DNA of 64,000 nt from M0108 sp964523415. Its GTDB lineage: Bacteria > Pseudomonadota > Gammaproteobacteria > Chromatiales > Chromatiaceae. The position numbers were made by a program, and so were the translations under genes. Under the pieces are notes generated by a model. That model worked only from the letters and a program-made list of their open reading frames with translations, was not told the origin of the DNA and did not search any database. Below, in pieces: positions 59,879 through 64,000 of this stretch. Numbering within the stretch: position 1 is the first letter of the stretch; every line of letters starts with the position of its first letter. The stretch spans positions 26,018 through 90,017 of the forward strand of contig CAZFZB010000001.1 in NCBI GenBank assembly GCA_964523415.1. The letters are read 5' to 3'.

Positions 59879-61123
59879 CTATTTCAGGGCCCCCTTGCCA
59901 TAGCGGGCCTCGAAACCAGCCCGCACCTTCTCCAGCGACTCCTTGCTCATGCCGTTGAAGTACCAGTCATGGCCCTCGATGGGTTTGAAGTGCTTTTCCA
60001 ACATCGCCTTGGCGGCCTTGTCGTTCTTGTCCTTTTTCTGGACCACTTCGAAGAGTTGGGGTATCCACTCAAAATAGGTGTGCTTGGCTACCTCGTAGAT
60101 GCCGTGCCACCAGGTGTAGTCCGGCCCCATCATAGCGGCGCCATGGCGGGCGCGGCGTCCCTCGTGGTGCCAGATCTCCCACCAAGTCCACTCGATGGGC
60201 TCGTCGAAAGGCGCCGGGGTGATGTACCCCTTGTCCTTGAGCTCACCCATGACAGCAGCGATGGGTTTGGCGAATTTATCGTTGTAGAGATCGACCACGT
60301 CATCGAACTGCTTGTAGTGACCCTCGACGACACTGGTGGAGTGGCAGCCGAAGCAGATGCTTTCCATCTTGGCGCGACGATCCTGCCAGATGATGACCTC
60401 GACTACCTTGGAGCCCTTGGCCTCNNNNNNNNNNNNNNNNNNNNNNNNNNNNNNNNNNNNNNNNNNNNNNNNNNNNNNNNNNNNNNNNNNNNNNNNNNNN
60501 NNNNNNNNNNNNNNNNNNNNNNNNTGACGACCGTGACAGGCGGTGCAGGAACCCTTGGAACCATCCGGGTTCATGCGGCCAATACCCGTGTTGGGCCAAC
60601 TACCCGGCAGGGGGCGGCCCTTGTTCTTGCCTTCGGTGATAAATTCCAGCTTGGCGCCATGGCACTGCCGACAGCCAGCGTTGACCGCCGCGGGACCACC
60701 GACAACCTCTCCCATGAGGTTATCCAGGGAGGCAAGGATGTCGCCAGCCTTGGAGTGGTGGGAACCCTCCATTTGCTCATATTCGTCCGTGTGACATTTG
60801 GAACAGTCCTTGGGGGTCACCACGATGGAAATCAGGGCGCCTTCATGTTTGAAGGCATCCAGATCCCCCTCCTTGGCCGCATGGCAATCCAGGCAGTTAA
60901 CGCCATTCTGGCCATGCTGGCTCTTGTTCCATTCCCAGTAGAGGCCTGGGTTCTCGGTCATATGGCAATCGACGCATTCCTGACCCGCAGGTGTACCCCA
61001 ATCGACCCCAGCCTTGCCGGCTGGACGAGCTGCTTGGGCGGGCCCGTAGGCCAGCAATAGGGCCATGCCGGCCAGTGCACTGGACAGCCAAGCGACCTTG
61101 CGGCCTTGGCGGCTGATATTCAT
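59879..61123 (-). CDS. Octahaem cytochrome c of the hydroxylamine oxidoreductase (HAO) family, interrupted by a gap
   Basis: A signal peptide (about 1-31) is followed by visible haem motifs CVDCH, CLDCH, CSKCH, CRQCH, CTACH and, after the gap, CFGCH. HAO relatives have two further haem sites exactly in the missing part, so eight are expected. The C-terminal region MMGPDYTWWHGIYEVAKHTY resembles the HAO-family proximal region. No CxxCK, the mark of octahaem tetrathionate reductase, is seen. The family includes hydroxylamine oxidases and reductive types; which one applies cannot be told. GGAGAG precedes the ATG. The N run makes the two halves fall in one frame by chance or design. Confidence 0.82.
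   Translation of the reverse strand: MNISRQGRKVAWLSSALAGMALLLAYGPAQAARPAGKAGVDWGTPAGQECVDCHMTENPGLYWEWNKSQHGQNGVNCLDCHAAKEGDLDAFKHEGALISIVVTPKDCSKCHTDEYEQMEGSHHSKAGDILASLDNLMGEVVGGPAAVNAGCRQCHGAKLEFITEGKNKGRPLPGSWPNTGIGRMNPDGSKGSCTACHGRXXXXXXXXXXXXXXXXXXXXXXXXXXXXXXXXXXEAKGSKVVEVIIWQDRRAKMESICFGCHSTSVVEGHYKQFDDVVDLYNDKFAKPIAAVMGELKDKGYITPAPFDEPIEWTWWEIWHHEGRRARHGAAMMGPDYTWWHGIYEVAKHTYFEWIPQLFEVVQKKDKNDKAAKAMLEKHFKPIEGHDWYFNGMSKESLEKVRAGFEARYGKGALK
60425..60524. other. 100-N assembly gap (real missing sequence)
   Basis: The flanks are unrelated. By comparison with HAO-family proteins about 80 codons, including two haem-binding motifs, are probably missing, so 100 is a placeholder length. Confidence 0.8.
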
Positions 61124-61312
61124 TTACGCTCTCCTTTCAAGTGGAACAGGCTCTCCCGGCTGATTCGAACCGGTTCGAGGCGATACTGTAACAATGGGAA
61201 AGCAGCACGGCAGTACCCTCTGTCCACATCCCAGTGCTACAGCTCCCTGTCCCCTGCGCCCCTGTCGCTTAGTCATTCTGCTGGCGCGCTTGGAGCTCCC
61301 CCGCAGGGAAAT

Positions 61313-62356
61313 CTATCCGAGGCCTGAAAATTCACCTTGATCCAGATCAAGATTGTTCCGGATCAAGCCAGGTTCCAGGATGCCCCCCAGGGCCCCGCTA
61401 GCTTGGCGATCGGCGTGATAGGAGGAACGCACCATGGCACCGCTGGCGACATGGACAAAGCCCAGCGCCTCCCCCGCGCAGCGGAGGGACTCAAATTCGT
61501 CCGGGGTCCAGTAGCGGGACACCGGCAGATGAGCGCGGCTCGGGGGCAGATACTGACCCAGGGTAAGCATGTCACAACCCTGGGCTCGAAGGTCGGCCAT
61601 CACTGCCAATACTTCTTCACCCTCCTCCCCCAGGCCTAGCATGAGACCGGACTTGGTGGGGATCTGGGGGTGGCACGCTTTGAAGGCACCGAGTAGGGCC
61701 AGAGAACCAGCGTAGTCGGCCCCTGGGCGAACCCGGGGGTAAAGCCGGGGTACCGTCTCCAGATTGTGATTGAAGAGGTCGGGCAGGCTATCGCCTGTGA
61801 ATTGGTCAAGGGCCAGGGACTCCCTACCGCGAAAGTCCGGCACCAGAATTTCCAATTGTGTCCGGGGGGAGAGGCGGCGGATGGCGCGCAGACAGGCGGC
61901 GAAGTGGCCGGCGCCACCGTCCCGCAGGTCATCGCGATCGACGGAGGTGATGACGACATAATCCAGACCCAAGGCGGCGATGGATTGTGCCAGGTGCTCG
62001 GGCTCCTCCAAATCGGGGGCCAAGGGCCGACCATGGGCCACATCGCAGAAGGGACAGCGCCGGGTGCAAACGTCTCCCAGGATCATGAAGGTCGCGGTGC
62101 CGTGGTTGAAGCACTCCCCCAGGTTAGGGCACTGGGCCTCCTCGCAGACGGTCGTCAACTTGGCCTCGCGCAACAACCGCTTGATACGGGTCACCCCTGC
62201 CCCGACCGGGGCACGGGCGCGAATCCAGGAGGGCTTGCGTAGAGGTTCAGGGATCGGTTCCACCTTGACCGGGATACGTGCCACCTTGTCCAGACCCCTT
62301 TGATGGGTCCCAGGGGTGGCGCGGGAAGGCGCGGCGAGGTGCAGGGGTTCTGTCAT
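61313..62356 (-). CDS. lipA: Lipoyl synthase
   Basis: LipA inserts sulfur into octanoyl-protein using two [4Fe-4S] clusters. The auxiliary cluster is CEEAQCPNLGEC (about residues 75-86) and the radical-SAM cluster CTRRCPFCDVA (about 101-111). The C-terminal serine of the auxiliary site lies in MVRSSYHAD. 347 residues, slightly long because of an N-terminal extension of about 30 residues. The ligation partner lipB is not in the window. It follows lutC by 46 bases on the same strand. Confidence 0.95.
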   Translation of the reverse strand: MTEPLHLAAPSRATPGTHQRGLDKVARIPVKVEPIPEPLRKPSWIRARAPVGAGVTRIKRLLREAKLTTVCEEAQCPNLGECFNHGTATFMILGDVCTRRCPFCDVAHGRPLAPDLEEPEHLAQSIAALGLDYVVITSVDRDDLRDGGAGHFAACLRAIRRLSPRTQLEILVPDFRGRESLALDQFTGDSLPDLFNHNLETVPRLYPRVRPGADYAGSLALLGAFKACHPQIPTKSGLMLGLGEEGEEVLAVMADLRAQGCDMLTLGQYLPPSRAHLPVSRYWTPDEFESLRCAGEALGFVHVASGAMVRSSYHADRQASGALGGILEPGLIRNNLDLDQGEFSGLG

Positions 62357-62402
62357 AAGGTATCCTTGGGTACCGAGGGAAGGGGTGCCATGGGGTACGC
62401 GC

Positions 62403-62860
62403 TTAGACTCGTTTAGTTAAACCCGGGTCCTGACGCACCAGTACTAACAGCTCCTTAGGTCCATGCACACCATAGGCTAGGGTCTGTTCGATATCCGCCG
62501 ACTTGGAGGGACCGGTAATCAGGAGGGCGTTAGTGGGCATGCCCTGCCCCACCCAGTCCTCTGNNNNNNNNNNNNNNNNNNNNNNNNNNNNNNNNNNNNN
62601 NNNNNNNNNNNNNNNNNNNNNNNNNNNNNNNNNNNNNNNNNNNNNNNNNNNNNNNNNNNNNNNGCGGACAGGTGAATCGGCCAGTCCTCGCCCACCAGGA
62701 CCACCTCGCCGCGCACCGCCTCCAGGGCCTCTCGAAAGCGGCTCAGTCGCACCTCCGCTGACCAGTCGAAACGGCGTACCGGGTTCTCGGGCAGGGGGCG
62801 GGGCCTGAACGAGTGTCGGGCGCTCAGGCGTGACAGGATGGCATCACGAGCCTTGCCCAT
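62403..62860 (-). CDS. lutC: LutC-like lactate-utilisation protein, interrupted by a gap
   Basis: LutABC oxidises lactate. The N-terminal part (62664-62860) reads MGKARDAILSRLSARHSF and VVLVGEDWPIHLS. After the gap the frame continues in another phase: PTNALLITGPSKSADIEQTL, then YGVHGPKELLVLV to the stop at 62403, the conserved LutC C-terminus. About 118 residues are visible of an expected 215-240, so roughly 300 bases are missing and the gap must be 2 modulo 3. It starts 33 bases after lutB. Confidence 0.85.
62564..62663. other. 100-N assembly gap (real missing sequence)
   Basis: This lies inside the lutC-like gene. The flanks do not overlap and the frame changes across it, so its true length differs from 100. 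Confidence 0.85.
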
Positions 62861-62893
62861 ACCTATCCCCGGCCAACCCGGGCCTGTGTGAAT

Positions 62894-64000
62894 TCACTCA
62901 CTCGGAAACCCCTCCCTTTGAGCTAATTCATGCAAACTCCGGGGGGCTAGAAGAGGTGCGGTTCTGGTCCGGGTCCAGGGACCCAGATGCCTGGGCAATA
63001 GCCAGCGCAACCGGGTACCCAGGCCCAGCAGAAGGCGATAGATAGCTGGGTTGGCATTGATCCGGCACCACAGGGTCCAAATCAACCGGTGCATCAACTT
63101 GAGCCGACTGCCCCGCCCCAACACTTGCGAGGCATGGCTACCTCTCACCCCCTCAGCACGCAGCCGCCGCAGCAAGGCTGGCAAGGGGATACGCACCGGA
63201 CAGACCTCGCCGCAAGCCCCACAGAGGCTGGAGGCATCCGGTAACTCCCCCAGATGATCGAGGCCCTGCAGTTGTGGTTCAAGGACACTGCCAATGGGAC
63301 CTGGATAGACGGTGCCATAGGCATGGCCGCCCAGGCGCGAATAAACCGGACAGTGATTCATGCAGGCGCCGCAGCGGATGCACCTCAGGGTGGCACTCAA
63401 TTGCGGGTCACGATGAATACGGGAGCGGCCATTGTCCAGCAGGACCAAATGGACCTCGCTGGGCCCATCCATTTCGCCCTTCCGCCGGGGGCCACTGATC
63501 ATATTGACGTAGGTGGTAATTGGCTGGCCGGTAGCAGAACGCGTCAGCAGGGTCAGCAGGGGTGGCAACTGATCCAGCCGGGCGATCACCTTCTCTATTC
63601 CACATACTGCGATATGGACCTGGGGCGCGGTGGTGCAGAGCCGGCCATTACCCTCGTTTTCCACCAGGCACAGGGTTCCTGTCTCGGCGATGGCAAAATT
63701 GACGCCGGAGAGGCCAGCGATCGCCCGCCCGAAGTAGTTGCGCATGATATGGCGGGCGATGGCCGTCAGGCCTTCGATTTCCTCAGTATAGGGGAACTCG
63801 GGGAAGTGGGTGGCGAAGCGTTGCGCTATCTCTACCCGGTCCTTGTGGATAGCCGGGGCTATGATATGGGAGGGCCTTTCCCCGCCCAACTGGAGGATGA
63901 ACTCCCCCAGGTCCGTCTCCACGGCGCGGATACCCTGGGCCTCCAGATAGTGATTGAGGCCCATCTCCTCAGAGACCATGGACTTGCCCTTGATGACCAG
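62894..64000 (-). CDS. lutB: LutB-like iron-sulfur protein of lactate utilisation, 5' end outside the window
   Basis: LutB (YkgF/LldF) transfers electrons in L-lactate oxidation. Two [4Fe-4S] sites are visible: CIRCGACMNHCPVY and CGACGEVCPVRIPLP. Other family blocks are GVNFAIAETGTLCLVENEGN and TYVNMISGPRRKGEMDGP. The frame is open to the right window edge with family-like residues (LVIKGKSMVSEEMGLNHYL), so the start and about 100 N-terminal residues lie outside. lutA, if present, should be further upstream. Confidence 0.92.
   Translation of the reverse strand: MVIKGKSMVSEEMGLNHYLEAQGIRAVETDLGEFILQLGGERPSHIIAPAIHKDRVEIAQRFATHFPEFPYTEEIEGLTAIARHIMRNYFGRAIAGLSGVNFAIAETGTLCLVENEGNGRLCTTAPQVHIAVCGIEKVIARLDQLPPLLTLLTRSATGQPITTYVNMISGPRRKGEMDGPSEVHLVLLDNGRSRIHRDPQLSATLRCIRCGACMNHCPVYSRLGGHAYGTVYPGPIGSVLEPQLQGLDHLGELPDASSLCGACGEVCPVRIPLPALLRRLRAEGVRGSHASQVLGRGSRLKLMHRLIWTLWCRINANPAIYRLLLGLGTRLRWLLPRHLGPWTRTRTAPLLAPRSLHELAQREGFPSE

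Noticed and set aside
59879..61123. Octahaem tetrathionate reductase
   Set aside because: The diagnostic CxxCK haem site is not visible and the C-terminal region resembles the HAO family; the gap leaves slight doubt.
1..64000. CRISPR array or prophage
   Set aside because: No regularly spaced repeats and no integrase, capsid or tail genes were seen in the window.

Overview
This window comes from a GC-rich gammaproteobacterium. The gene order rimP-nusA-infB-rbfA-truB-rpsO-pnp, together with rimK, metA, a methylthioinosine-type phosphorylase, NnrU, LON-domain and SLAC1-type genes, fits a chemotrophic or phototrophic sulfur bacterium of the Chromatiales. That placement is inferred from gene content: no rRNA, tRNA or photosynthesis gene is present. 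The sequence is a draft scaffold. Three runs of exactly 100 N lie in the last 6 kb, and one of them is an assembly artefact inside an intact gene.

Layout. 0-10 kb: truncated ygfZ, a zinc alcohol dehydrogenase, a Crp/Fnr regulator, a SLAC1-type channel, an OmpA lipoprotein, then adenosine kinase followed by an S6-modification cluster (retropepsin-like protease, rimK, AstE/AspA-like hydrolase) and trmO. 10-16 kb (minus strand): glyA, nrdR, ribD, an ABC exporter and ribE. 15.7-17.5 kb: an AT-richer, gene-poor stretch with one membrane protein. 17.5-21.6 kb: a GH13 enzyme, a LON-domain protein, a lipoprotein, a PKHD hydroxylase and an unknown protein. 21.8-30.8 kb (minus): the translation operon, preceded by a promoter and two intrinsic terminators in its leader. 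31-43 kb: sprT, metA, a P-loop protein, a purine phosphorylase, a hemerythrin, hpt, nagZ, dipeptide-type permeases, an L,D-transpeptidase, an ABC-2 exporter, nnrU, an HD protein and a small membrane protein.

43.3-54.6 kb is the most informative region, a complete nitrate-assimilation locus: nasT (ANTAR regulator), a sigma-54 promoter, a leader with two hexaloop hairpins of the ANTAR type overlapping an intrinsic terminator, then nrtA, nrtB, an ABC ATPase fused to an NrtA/NasS-like domain, nirB, nirD and nasA. No separate nasS is visible. The fused domain is a candidate for the nitrate sensor that would normally hold NasT inactive.

54.6-64 kb is patchier: small ORFs, a Tat-exported 13-cysteine copper storage protein (Csp1 type), remains of an IS481-like transposase, a variant APS kinase (cysC), an orphan JetD-like protein, a TPR protein, an octahaem HAO-like cytochrome broken by a gap, lipA, a gap-broken lutC and the 3' part of lutB.
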